From: Monilinia fructicola
Lineage: Eukaryota > Ascomycota > Leotiomycetes > Helotiales > Sclerotiniaceae
NCBI GenBank assembly: GCA_008692225.1
Contig: VICG01000004.1
Span: 3,267,001 to 3,331,000, forward strand
Direction of reading: 5' to 3'
Length of the DNA: 64,000 nucleotides
Program-made: the position numbers and the translations under genes
The notes under the pieces: model-generated
The model's input: the letters and a program-made list of their open reading frames with translations, nothing else
What the model was told of the DNA's origin: nothing
The model's database searches: none
Shown: positions 35,056 to 47,252 of the stretch, piece after piece
Layout: each line of letters opens with the position of its first letter
Numbering within the stretch: the stretch's first letter is position 1

Positions 35056-38000
35056 ATGGCTCCCTCGAAGTCTACCCCCGCTCCTACAAATACTAAATGG
35101 ACTCATGAATTTGATACCATTAGAAGAGAGAAACTTTTTCGAGATCCCCCCAAAGATCACACAGCATACCCTGCGCTCACAGCTGCAGTCGCACCTCACA
35201 TCGAGTCCTTCAATGCGCTGTTTGAGAAAGATGGTTTAATTGCTCAAGGGTTATTGGATATTGGTTCCAAAACATACCTCGATGGAGATGATAGGTTAGG
35301 ACCTGGTGGAAAAAACAGGTTGACTGTGAGAGTCAAGGAAGTGTTTGTTGAGAAGTCTATGCTGCCGGCTTCGAACAAATTCTCTACCAAGAACAGAGAG
35401 ATCTTACCGGCAGAATGCAGAGAACGACATGTTACCTACAGAGGAAAGATGTCGGCGCGTATGGAGTACTCGATCAACAATGGAGATCCAAAGGAGTTTA
35501 TCAGAGATCTTGGTCAATTGCCCTTGATGTTGATGGTATTAACTTCCACCCGTTTGCTTACCATGCAGAGCTAACATTTTATCTTCAGTCAAATAAATGC
35601 CATCTTCAAAATAACTCACCAGCACAGCTTGTACAAAAGAAGGAAGAATCTGAGGAGCTTGGAGGATATTTCGTGGTAAACGGAATTGAAAAGATCATTC
35701 GTCTTCTTGTTGTTAACCGAAGGAATTTCCCAATGGCTATTATCAGACCTTCATTCAAAGGTAGAGGTCCAACATACACCGAATTCGGTATGCTCATAAG
35801 ATCCGTACGACCTGATCAGACTTCGCAAACCAACGTTCTTCATTATCTGAATGATGGAAATGTCACTTTCCGTTTCTCGTGGCGCAAAAACGAGTTTCTT
35901 GTACCTGCCATGATGATCCTCAAGGCATTGGTAGAAACAAACGATAAGGAAATCTTCGAAGGACTTGTTGGTGCCGCTGGTTCCAAGGGAGCAGAAAACA
36001 CATTCTTGACTGATCGAGTGGAGTTGTTATTACGAACATACAAGGCATACGGTCTGTATACGAAGAGCAAGACTCGCGCATACTTGGGTGAGAAATTTAG
36101 AATTGTCCTTGGAGTCCCGGATACCATGTCGAACTACGATGTTGGAACAGAATTCCTGCGAAAGATTGTCCTTGTTCATCTTGGAAATGTCAACGTTACG
36201 GAAGCGCAAGACAAGGATAAATTCAAGATGCTTCTTTTCATGACCAGAAAGTTGTATTCTTTGGTCGCTGGAGATTGTGCTGGTGACAATCCTGATGCGG
36301 TTCAGAATCAAGAAATTTTGCTGGGAGGCTTTTTGTTTGGAATGATTATCAAGGAGAGGCTTGAAGATTGGCTTCACACTAGTTTGAGAATGGCATTGAG
36401 GGACTATGTTCGACGAAGTCCAGAAAATAACTTTGCGACACCAGAGTTCTTGAAGGATTTTTCCAGTCAAGATCTGTTCACGAACAAATGAACAAGTTGG
36501 TGGTGCTTTGGAGTACTTCATGTCAACAGGAAATCTTGTCAGTCCAACAGGATTGGATCTTCAACAAACTTCTGGATTTACGGTTGTTGCGGAAAAGATC
36601 AATTTCCTACGATTCATTGCCCATTTCCGCATGATTCACAGAGGTAGTTTCTTCGCCCAATTGAAAACTACTACTGTTCGTAAGTTGTTGCCAGAGAGTT
36701 GGGGTTTCATGTGTCCTGTCCATACTCCTGATGGAAGTCCTTGTGGACTGCTAAACCATCTTTCACACAAATGCATAATTCTTACACATGCCTCGGATGT
36801 ATCAGCTTTACCAAAACTTCTTTCAGAGCTTGGTGTCGTCAGTAATGGCTCATCATCCACTGATGAGAGTGTTGTCATTCAACTAGATGGAAAGATTATG
36901 GGTTGGTGTTCACCTAAGCAATCACTTGTCATCGCTGATACTCTTCGCTACTGGAAGGTTGAAGGTACGCATGGTGTTCCAAAGAACTTGGAAATTGGCT
37001 ACATTCCAAATTCACACGGTGGACAATATCCAGGTATTTACCTTTCTGCTTCACCAGCTAGAATGGTCAGACCAGTGAAATATCTTCCTCTCGATAAGGA
37101 AGATTTTGTTGGGCCACTTGAACAGCCTTTCATGTCGATCGCTGTCACCGAGCAAGAGATTGAATCTGGGGAACACACTCATGTCGAGTTTGACCCTACC
37201 CACATCCTCTCCATTCTCGCTAACATGACTCCTTTCTCTGATTTCAACCAATCTCCCAGAAACATGTATCAATGCCAGATGGGTAAACAATCTATGGGTA
37301 CTCCAGGAACAGCCATCCGCTACAGAACCGACAACAAGGCTTATCGTCTCCAAACTGGACAGACTCCAATTGTTCGTGCACCTCTTCATAATGAATACGG
37401 TTTCGATAACTTCCCCAACGGAATGAACTCTGTTGTTGCCGTCATTTCTTACACTGGATACGACATGGACGACGCTATGATTATCAACAAATCCGCGCAC
37501 GAGCGCGGTTTCGGTCATGGTACAATTTACAAAACGAAAAAGTATGAATTAGAGGAAGGCCATAAATCTCGATCTGCCAGAAATATCAAGAAGCTTTTCG
37601 GTTTCGCCCCTGGTGGACTCATCAAGGCCGAATGGAAAGCTGCCATTGATGAGGATGGTTTGCCATTCATTGGGCGCATGGTTCAAAACGGCGATTTGAT
37701 TGCTGCATGGCACACTGTTTCAATGGATGAAAATGGTAAATACGTCAACCGAGATGGCCAAACTCATTTCGAGAAATATAAGGAGACGGAAATCGCATTC
37801 ATTGAGGAAGTTCGATTAATCGGAAATGAGAATGGAATAGAGCCTTGTCAAGCCATCTCTGTTAAATTACGTATTCCACGTTCTCCAGTTATTGGAGATA
37901 AATTTTCTAGTCGTCACGGGCAGAAGGGTGTTTGTTCGCAAAAGTGGCCAGCAGTTGATATGCCATTCACTGAATCCGGTATTCAACCTGATACTATCAT

Positions 38001-38733
38001 CAACCCGCACGCTTTCCCTTCTCGTATGACCATTGGTATGTTCGTTGAGTCGCTGGCCGGTAAAGCTGGAGCATTGCATGGTTTGGCCCAAGATAGTACG
38101 CCGTTCAAGTTTGATGAGGAGCATAAGGCTGGTGATTATTTCGGACACCAATTGATGAAGGCTGGATACAATTACTATGGTAACGAACCTATGTACTCTG
38201 GTATTACCGGGGAGGAATTGCACGCCGATATCTACATTGGAGTTGTCTACTACCAACGTCTTCGTCACATGGTAAACGATAAATATCAAGTCAGAACCAC
38301 AGGTCCAGTCACACAACTTACTGGACAGCCAATCAAGGGTAGGAAAAAGGGTGGTGGTATTCGTGTGGGAGAGATGGAACGTGATTCCTTGTTGGCTCAC
38401 GGTACAGCTTTCTTGTTGCAAGATAGATTGCTCAACTGCTCCGATTATACGAGATCATGGATTTGCAAGGAATGTGGAACGTTCTTGTCGACTCAGCCTA
38501 CAGTCTCGGCATTTGCGAGCAAGAAGAAGGGAACCGGGGTGGTAAGGTGTAGAAAGTGTGCCACCAGAGCCGAAGGAAATTTGGGCGGAGGAGAGGTTTG
38601 GGAGGATGGAAAGGGACAGAGATGGGTGGGTGGTGAAGATACCACTGTTGTTGCAGTACCGGGTGTATTGAAGTATTTGGATGTTGAGTTGGCAGCTATG
38701 GGTATTAAGCTGAAGTATAATGTTGGACCTTGA
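35056..38733 (+). CDS. RPA2: DNA-directed RNA polymerase I second-largest subunit (RPA135), with apparent 1-base insertion
   Basis: Catalytic-core subunit of nucleolar RNA polymerase I, which transcribes rRNA. Exon 1 is 35056-35535 and exon 2 is 35589-38733, joined across a 53-base intron with an AGCTAAC branch point. Pol I features are the N-terminus KDHTAYPALTAAVAPHIESF, the fork and lobe region, SWGFMCPVHTPDGSPCGLLN, the hybrid-binding motifs GYDMDDAMIINKSAHERG (near residue 783) and GDKFSSRHGQKGVC, MTIGMFVESLAGKAGALHG, and a C-terminal zinc site (CKEC ... CRKC, about residues 1118-1150) ending ELAAMGIKLKYNVGP. The frame breaks at 36480. One extra base (or two missing) sits between QDLF and RTNEQVGGALEYF. 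Corrected length would be about 1207 residues, normal for RPA2. The gene is essential, so this is probably a sequence error. Confidence 0.93.
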
Positions 38734-39981
38734 GAGAAGTGCGTTGCCGGGCGGGGGCATAGTTTGGAGGAAAAGATGATTGATGAATTGAATTTGGCTG
38801 GCGTTTGGGGAAAAAAAGGATAATTGTAGCATTTACAAGGGGCACTTTTTTTATAATTTGTTGGGCAATGAATGAATGGATCTTTTCGATGATAGAGACT
38901 AGTGATTAGCATGCATTACAATGTTATGGATTCGAAATTGTTTTCGAGGGATGAGACGTGGTGGAATATTGAGAAATGCATCTTATATCGTCTAGTCCAG
39001 GAAAATGATAGATCGCGCCGTATGGGAATAGTTTTTGGGTTCTTGAAATTCCTTGGGTTTATTGGATGATTATGGCCAAAGGTTTATCACGTAGGGTTTA
39101 AGCGTTCGGGAAGATTGCTTCTCCCAACGGACGACTTATATTGGACATATCCTGAGGCCAAGGACCAGAGGATGCCGACAAACTCTACAGCCTCTTTACA
39201 TTTTCCATCTTGGTAACACTGACCGGAGCCTATCCTTTCTCGTGAAATCAATTGACCATAATAAAATCCAACCACGGTACAAAATATACGGGTGCTAAAA
39301 TGAAATAAAAAAGAAGCTCATGTTCAGTCATTGGCCATCCGGGAAAGGAGTTTACGAGGGGATGGAATAAAGTAAGCTGCCAAGGCATCCGCAATACTTA
39401 AAGCTGGCAGAAGAAGAAGAAGAAGAAGAAGGAGAAGAAGGAAAAGATAAAAATAGTATTCTGTACCCTTGCCGTATTACTGTGCCGTGTATTGTACTTT
39501 CCGTGAAATGGGGCCCCGGAGGATTTATCATTCTTTCTATGCGTTGTTTCATGGGATACTAGGCTTGGTGGTGTTGGTTTAATGAGATGTGATGTTGTTC
39601 AATTGTCACGAATACGAAACTCAGAGAGTAGTGATTTTGGTTAGGTAGTAGGTAGGGAGGTAGTTAGGAATGAGGTACAAGGTGAGATGCAAGGGAGTAG
39701 AGTGTGTAGAGTAGGTCGTGGGTAGACCGTGGACAGATCTATGGAGATATAGATAGATAGATAGATAGATAGATATTAGATATCTAGAGAGATGTTGAAA
39801 CATTACCTCCTTACCTACTTGAAGAGTCAACGTCAAGATCCTTTGATGAACAATTAACATAGGAAATCATTCAATTATACCTTTATGAATTTGAACTCAG
39901 AAGATCAGAGTATCCGAGAATCCGATAGTTAAAAGGGGGTATAGTAAATTGTCTCCCCCCGCCTCTCTCTCTCCGCTCTCC

Positions 39982-40043
39982 GCTTTGCCCTCTCCCCTCT
40001 CCCCTCTCCCCTCTCCCCCTCCCCCTCCCCCTCCCCCTCCCTC
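39982..40043. repeat. Pyrimidine tract CCCCTCT / CCCCCT
   Basis: Several CCCCTCT units followed by CCCCCT units, almost purely C and T on the plus strand. Confidence 0.85.
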
Positions 40044-40839
40044 CATATGACATACACATACACACTGCTTGATAAACAACTTCTCTGGTCTGTTATCCTT
40101 CTGGCTCCGCATTTCTTTTCACTTCATTGCATGAACAACAAAATATCCTTATAATTAGAGATTATATTAACTTCAACCTTACTAATTTAGTCTTTCAATT
40201 AGCGTTAGCTTTAACTTTAGCCTTAACCTTATCGCCACCTAATGTTTCGGATTCTTCTCATCTTCTCCTTTATCTCTTTTATCTCCTTATCCTCCCAATC
40301 ATCTTCCCTTTTCCTTCTTTTCTACTCAATGGCCATGACGACTATACCGATTATTGTCATAGTACGGGATTCTATGAACTCTTTTATACGATGATTATAT
40401 GGAAACATCAGAATTCATTAATGCCAATGCCAATGCTACATACAGTCATGCTAACCTACGGAGTACACCTACCTGGTGGTATAAAAGTCTATAATGTGCA
40501 GATTGGTCTTGTTATGCCAGTTCTACTCTACGCTACTCTATTCAATTCAAATCCTTCTTTCAAGTACGTATCTTCTATATTCATTCATTCATTCATTCAT
40601 TCATACATACATACATACATACACGTATTCATGCATGCCTTCTTATTTTCATATGCCCACACATTGACACATTCATAGACAATCCTCATTGATGTTAACG
40701 TTACCATATTGAAACTTTTCTATGAGCGGATCCTGGTGAACCAACCATCTTTCGAAGTAGGTGCCTGGGACTTATTAGTCTCGAACGATGGTCTGGCTCT
40801 TGGTGATCCAAGGATGGCAATCTTCAAATCTTAATGATG

Positions 40840-40889
40840 ATGACCTTGGATGACCTTGGATGACCTTGGATGACCTTGGATAACCTTGG
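40840..40889. repeat. TGACCTTGGA 10-bp repeat
   Basis: About five copies of TGACCTTGGA. The last copies drift to TAACCTTGGA and TGAGCTTGA. Confidence 0.9.
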
Positions 40890-41762
40890 ATGAGCTTGAT
40901 GACCTGTTGGATCACAAACCAAGACGATGAGATGATGGGACCCTCCTTGCACCACCCTATCCTACCCTCTTCTATCCTACCCAACCTTATTACTATATTG
41001 ACATCAGATCCTACTGCACACGGCAACTTACCGATGAACTACTTGCTGATCAACCCAAATTTGGCAACTGAACGTTTCATCGTTTCGTCGTCCCATGCCA
41101 ATCACTTGAGGACCGTGTACATTAATAGTAATGCCAATATCAGTATCAATGTTAATGTTGTTTGAATACTTCTTCTAGCTGGAGAATGCAAATCGTTCAA
41201 TTGCGGCTCAGCTTGAAGTCAAGGTCTGCCCTACTTGATAAGGTTTTTTTTCTGTCCACTTGGAAAAGCAAAATATATATATATGTAAGATTGATCATTG
41301 ATCATAAATTCTTGTTGTTTGTGTTTTTGTTTTGATCTTTGTTTTTATGTTTCTCTTCACTGGTTTCTTTTTCCTCTCTTTTCTTACAGATACTTTTACA
41401 TTCATTTGAGCCTACTTACAGTCTTTACATTCAATCTTCTCATTCATTGACTTGGCGAGCAGCGATTCACTTCATCGTCATCGCATCCTCGTCCATTCGC
41501 TTTTTTATACTCACTCTCGTTCCGTGAAGCGACGAAATATCTTATACAGTATATTCAAACCTACGGCTTCTAGAACTCACTGCTTTTATTCGAACGTATT
41601 GCATTGCATTGCATTTCGTTTCCCAAAACTCCAACCCATTTTTAACCACCCCGATCTCTTCTATATATCACTTGCCATCGCCTCATGGTCTTCGAAAGCT
41701 AGATCTGCAACTTATCTACCATATTTGCAAATCCAACCCTCTATTTGCAAATTCTTGTGAAG

Positions 41763-43907
41763 ATGATCTTCCTCAAAACATCTTCAATCGTTTCTGTTTT
41801 TACGATTGCTAGTGCATTCCTTTCTCACACCGCGTTTGCGATTACAACGCCTGAAAATGAAGGACCCAAAGGATATGATTATGGGGTAGACATAGGAGCA
41901 CTTTTGAAGCGTGATGTATCCAAGATGCCTACTACTGGAGTAAGATACAATGGGTCAAGTGCATCGATACCAGTTCGTCAGGAGATTCGAGATCTGGAGA
42001 AAAACGGGGATTTATGGCAGTTATATATCTTGGCACAATCCATGATGCAAACTATGGATCAATCAGAAATGCGTTCATGGTATCAAATCGCTGGTCAATA
42101 TGAATTTTCTCCGATCATTGACAACTACTTACTTCAAATTAGGTATTCATGGCAGACCTTATCTCCCATATGACGGAGTTAGTCCAATCCCCGGCAATGA
42201 AAATAATGGATATTGTACTCATGTCTCCATTCTTTTCCCTTCATGGCATAGACCCTACATGGCGCTCTATGAGGTAAGATATTCTTCTGTTCGTGAGTAA
42301 ACGGGGAATATTTGTTGACTTTTATGTAGCAAGTACTCCATAGTCTCGTTTCATTTATCGCAGGGCAATACCCCGCCGGTGCTGAGCGAGACAGGTATAC
42401 CGCAGCCGCCAACAGGTTTCGTATTCCATACTGGGATTGGGCAATGGCAGCACCTCAGGGGCAGAGTATCATTCCCGCAAGCATCACGACACCAACTATC
42501 GCTATTAATGGACCTGCCGGAGTTCAAACAATCTCCAATCCACTTTATAGTTATCACTTCAATCCTTTGAATGCCACCGAATTACCGAATCCACCAGTGA
42601 GTTCAAAGTTACAAGCACTTACTAGACTTAACGGTTCAACTAACACTGAACAGTTCAGCCGGTATCCCCAAACTCTAAGATATCCCACATCAAATAATGC
42701 CTCTGCCACTTCCCAAGATGACCTTGTCGCTCGACAGCTTGATAACAGCGCTTCTACCTTCCGAGATCGTCTCTACAATCTTTTCACTAATTACCACGAT
42801 TTCAGTGTGTTTAGTAACGAAGCATCTCGACCAGGAAATTTCGATTCCATTGAGTCTCTTCACGATCAGATCCATGGTCTGACGGGAAGTGGTGGGCATA
42901 TGAGCTACGTTGATTATGCATCATTTGACCCAATCTTCTTTCTACATCATGCCATGGTGGATCGATGTTTTGCTATGTGGCAAGTTCTCAATCCGGACAG
43001 TTATGTATCACCTACAGCAGCTTTGTATAGCACATATACGATAAAGGCAGGAAGTATTCAAGATGCCTCGACACCACTTACGCCATTTTATGCTCCCGGT
43101 GGAAATAACAGCTTTTGGAGTTCTACTGACGTTATATCGACGGAAGTGTTTGGTTACGCGTACGCGGAAACATTACAAGGAGGTAATACAACCGAAAAAG
43201 TCATCAAGGCCATAAACCTTCTATACGGGAGTACCGCGCCAGCAAAGACTATTTCTCGCCGCGGGAGTCCAGTATTTCCTGCACGCGTAGTAGAGCGTGA
43301 GGTTGAGGCTAATTCCTCATATAATCTTCCTGTCCTTGCCACCGACGGTCAATACACCGAGTGGATTGCCAACATACAAGTCCAGAAATATGCCCTTGAT
43401 AAGTCATTCTTCGTTCACGTTTTCCTTGGACCTTTCAACGATGATCCTGCCAGTTGGTCTTTTGAGCCTAATTTGGTCGGCACCCATTGCGTTTTTGCCA
43501 AGCTTTCGACCGACGGCTCCGTTGCCGCTGATCCCAACCAAATGGTCACGGGAACAATTCCACTTACCAGTGCCCTTCTTGATAAAATTTCCAAGAAGAA
43601 ATTGGAGTCTTTGGACGCTGAGGATGTGGAACCATATCTCAAAGAGAATCTCAAGTATCGCATCAGTCTCTTGGATGACACGCCAATTGACAATTCCGCC
43701 GTCCCAAGTTTGTCAGTCAATGTAGTGAGTTCGAAAGTTCAACAGATCACTGAGGATCATCAGTTACCTTCATGGGGCCCAATGATCAGTCATCTGGAAT
43801 TGTCCACTGCAGTAGCAAGTATCTCAGCGAAAATTTATGATTTGGCATTTGGTGCGAGTATAAAACTCGGAGCAGAGGTTTCAGCGACTTTTGGTACACC
43901 TGAGTGA
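41763..43907 (+). CDS. Secreted tyrosinase (type-3 copper polyphenol oxidase)
   Basis: Oxidises phenols to o-quinones, leading to melanin-like polymers, in the secretory route or outside the cell. Three exons, 41763-42093, 42143-42273 and 42330-43907 (introns of 49 and 56 bases), give 679 residues. Residues 1-26 form a signal peptide ending AFA. The CuA site includes the His of IHGRPYLPYDG and the two in YCTHVSILFPSWHRPY. The Cys-Thr-His there fits the Cys-His thioether bond of fungal tyrosinases. The CuB site has HDQIHG near residue 332 and FLHHAMVDRCFAMW near 357-370. A Tyr-x-Tyr word (GYAYAE) near residue 428 marks the end of the core. A linker with SRRG and VVER basic sites follows, then a C-terminal domain of the tyrosinase-C type (YTEWIANIQVQKYALDKSFF). 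Such latent enzymes are usually activated by cleavage in this linker. The ORF is intact. Confidence 0.93.
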
Positions 43908-45384
43908 TACGGCTAGAGAGTTGTGACCTTGTATTTGCTTTCCTTTGAGGGCCGGAACTCTGTAGAGGTTGGATGATACCATTTAGCGGGCTGAAATTCA
44001 AAAAGGGCATTAGATTCTCAATAATATGAAAAGACGTTTTATTTCATTTCTTATTGAAATATTCTCATCCTTCTATTCATTATCGAAATGTTCTCGTTCT
44101 TTTTTCTAAATTTAATATTACAAGTAAGCACCCCAGGTAGGCCAGCTATATTAACATAAAAACGTCCAAATCCCTACTATCATAAAATTTGTTTCCATGT
44201 ATGTCTCATGTCTCAATCCCTCCATAACTCATCTACTCAACCATCTTCAAAGCAGATATCCTTGCAAGATGCTGCCAGAGAACAGAGACAAACCCAAAAT
44301 GGTCGCGCTTTTCACTTGTCGCACAATTGGTGTCACTTAACTTGCGAGAGGGGGAGGGTTTTCTCCTTCGGACCCTATTTCAGAGTCACACTCGGTTTTC
44401 CAACCGGGTATGAAAGAGGATATAGTAATTATTACGGAGGCGAATGCGAGGGAAATATAGTTGTCGAGTAATCCATTACTATCATCGACCTAAACCGAGA
44501 TAGATGGTTCTGGTGTGTTGGGAGATACATCTTACCACGATGATGGAAGTTGATACACGGTACACCAGTTCCAGAAAGACGTGAGTATTGAGGGTTTATG
44601 TGATCAAAATGTTATTTCATGTTGGCAATTGGCGATTGGTGAAAGAGGACTTTTTGATAAGATGTCATGGTTATGAAAAGCTTGCATACCTAGTTAGTTC
44701 AAATCACAAGTTGTGGATAAAGATTTGTTTGTGTGCAAGATCGATGCTTCAGCTTGCGGGGTTGGACTTACTTGCGTAGTGTATGTAGGACGTGGTGTTT
44801 TACGACAGGCCGATTGATTGAATACATCAAAAGCTGTGTGGAAGTCTGCATTTTACAGAGTAGGAGACTCTGTGAGCATTACAAGTCCCAGTTCAAATAT
44901 AACAATGATTTAAGGGGTGAGGGAAGTATCATCTGTAAGCGACTTCTCTGAATGTGAAAAGCGAGAGATGTTTTTTTGTATTGAAGGGGCAGAACTGGTG
45001 AACTTCACAGTGCAATGTCTACTCCGTACATAAGTAGATCCGTAGGCATCATTCTGATATCATAAGCCACCAGAGACTTCAGCCACACAGTGGATTGATT
45101 ATATTCTTGCTGGTCATATGAACAGAGGAAGAAGCGGCGACAAGATGCATATAACAGCTGTAGATCATTACCCTTAAGGTCTGCCGTAATCATTCAACCG
45201 AGGCATACAAATATCAATACAACGAACTTGTGATCATGACATCACGTAACATCAAACATGTCAAGCTGGCTTCCGACAACCATTCACTGTACGCATCTCA
45301 AGTAATTAAGTTTCAATACGTTTCAATACGTTTCAATCGATTCATATCATCGTTTCCTTTGAACTTTTATGACAATTCATCCGA
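43908..45384. other. Intergenic, no supportable gene
   Basis: Short frames only. The one at 44208-44471 starts with ATG and encodes 87 residues with no recognisable domain. A TTTCAATACG repeat (2-3 copies) lies near 45310-45338. Confidence 0.5.
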
Positions 45385-46825
45385 ATGGCTCATATGAAAT
45401 GGTGAGATCAAAAACCACAATAATCCGAGTGTTATCGTGATCCATCGAGACTTCTAACGCTTCCATTCAGGCCACCTCAAATTGAAGAGATTCAAGTCTT
45501 TGGCGAGGTTAAAGACAGTAGGCCAATTTTCTAAGAATACTATAGCGAAGAGTTCTAACCGCTTAGTTTCTGGTCGTCATTATCCTCGAGACATTGGTCG
45601 ACCAGTCTACCTTGGAGGCAACACTTACTATCTTTTCGGTGACACATTCTGTCATAATTCGTCTAATAATTTCGTCGGAGTGTCGAATAATACCATTGCC
45701 TACGTACCAGATCCCGAGAATGATCCATTGACCTGTAAATACATGCGCCATCACGCATATCAACCATCATTTATTCCTCATACACCCAGTGAGGAGGAAT
45801 ATGAGAAAAACCCAGAGAATCAAAAGACAATGAGTAGAGTGGTAAATTGGGCTTTTGGGGGTATAGTTGAAGACTTTCCTGGAGCAAAGGATGGATGGGT
45901 GTTTTATGAGAAGATGTTCGTTGTGAGTCAATGTTGAGGGGACTGTTCTTTGGAAGAAATACTTTGGACTAATGAGGTAAAAAGCATGGATCGAAGGCCG
46001 GAAAGAGATTTGGTCAAGGTGTTGCACGAGTCCATGTTCAAATTGATAACTCTCTGAAAGTGGAGAGATTGATGGTAAGCCATAAATTTTCAAGTCTGTG
46101 GAATATCAAAGTCTGTCTGTCAATTGGGTGAACAGCTTGAAATGAGTCGTCCTCTTCAAATTTCGATTTCGGTATCTTAGCTATATATTGAGAAAGAAAG
46201 CTCACCAGGACAGGGCGACAACATGTTATTCGGGGAAAAGGAGCCACAATTTGGCATCACAACTCACGTAGTCGGACAGGATGGTTATATCTATCTTTTT
46301 GGTGCGAAAGATGCACCATCTCCCACTCTTGATCTCAAAAACCACTGGGCGAGGATCAAATCTGGATCTGATTTCACCTCACGAGAAAACTATGAATTCC
46401 TAATTCACACTCTCGATGGAAAAAGTCAAGTATGGAATCGGTCATATTCACTTCATCAGCTGGTCAATGTAATTCCAGTGCAAGCACAAGGGGCGATCAT
46501 AAAAGTTCCCGAATTGGCACCAAAAGGAAGACCATACCTTTGGTTTGGTAACAACAAGTTCCCGGCCAACAAAATATACATTGCATGTGCACCAAAACTA
46601 GAAGGACCGTGGGAAGAATGGGAGGGACCTGAGATTCCTACATTTGGAGGAGGTGGGCTGAGATATACATTGTATCCACATGAGAGGAATTGTCAACCGG
46701 GGAAAGGGGAAATGAGAATTAGTTGGAGCGATGATAAACAATTAGGAGGAATGGTTATACAAGCTATGTTGCGGTTCGTTGTAGATGAAGAGAATAAAGG
46801 CATGACAGAAGCAAGTTTCACATAA
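45385..46825 (+). CDS. DUF4185-type secreted-enzyme-like protein, with apparent 1-base insertion
   Basis: Four exons fit: 45385-45401, 45471-45922, 45985-46074 and 46214-46825. They have a tiny first exon (MAHMKW), GTGAGA, GTGAGT and GTAAGC donors and CTAAC/CTAAT branch points. The expected product is about 389 residues. Family words are VYLGGNTYYLFGDTFCHNSS, VSNNTIAYVPDPEND, VVNWAFGGIVEDFPGAKDGW, GQGVARVHVQ, LVGQDGYIYLF-like text, KGRPYLWFGNNKFPANKIY and EMRISWSDDKQ. These resemble DUF4185 proteins, thought to have a five-bladed propeller fold like glycan-active enzymes. The substrate is unknown. An extra T at 45532 breaks the frame between DSRPIF and KNTIAKSS. No signal peptide is evident. 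It is the last gene before the AT-rich block, so either an assembly error or early decay is possible. Confidence 0.7.
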
Positions 46826-47160
46826 AGTATCATCATCAAATCCAAGTCAAACTACCTTAAATCCCGCCATCATTTTAACTTAATAACTTAAAGTTTTTAA
46901 TAAATAGTATGTATTATTATCTGAAATTTCTAATAATAGTATATTGGAAAGTGATAAATGGATTTTAAGAAAATTAAATCTATAAGTATTTTTTTATAAA
47001 AAGTTAAAATAAATTCGAATAAATTAAAACTTCTAGTTTTCAATTTGTAATTGAATCGTCGGCCCTCTCTTTAGTTACTATTTTATACTAAGAATAGTAT
47101 TTTTTAAATATTTATAATTTAAGAAAAGATTAAATATAATTAATTGAAAATTTGAGTAAA

Positions 47161-47214
47161 AACTAGCACTAGCGGAAAATAATTTTTTAGACTATGAATT
47201 CGTAGAATTTTATC
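47161..47214. repeat. Left copy of a direct repeat flanking the TIR element
   Basis: Begins ACTAGCACTAGCGGAAAAT and includes AGACTATGAATTC. A diverged copy in the same orientation is at 48222-48275. Confidence 0.7.
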
Positions 47215-47252
47215 AATATAATTGATTTTTTATTCTTTTAAAATCATATTTA

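Larger units (their letters stand above)
38734..41762. other. Spacer with simple repeats, tyrosinase promoter at its right end
   Basis: About 3 kb without a supportable gene. Frames at 40127-40678 and 41339-41760 start at TTG or consist of low-complexity sequence. Repeats include AGA units (39410-39440), GATA units (about 39744-39772), CCCCTCT/CCCCCT pyrimidine tracts (about 39982-40043), ATTC then ATAC units (about 40578-40622) and a 10-bp repeat at 40840-40889. Confidence 0.55.

Noticed and set aside
39883..40112. Gly/Arg-rich minus-strand ORFs
   Set aside because: They translate the CCCCTCT/CCCCCT pyrimidine tract.
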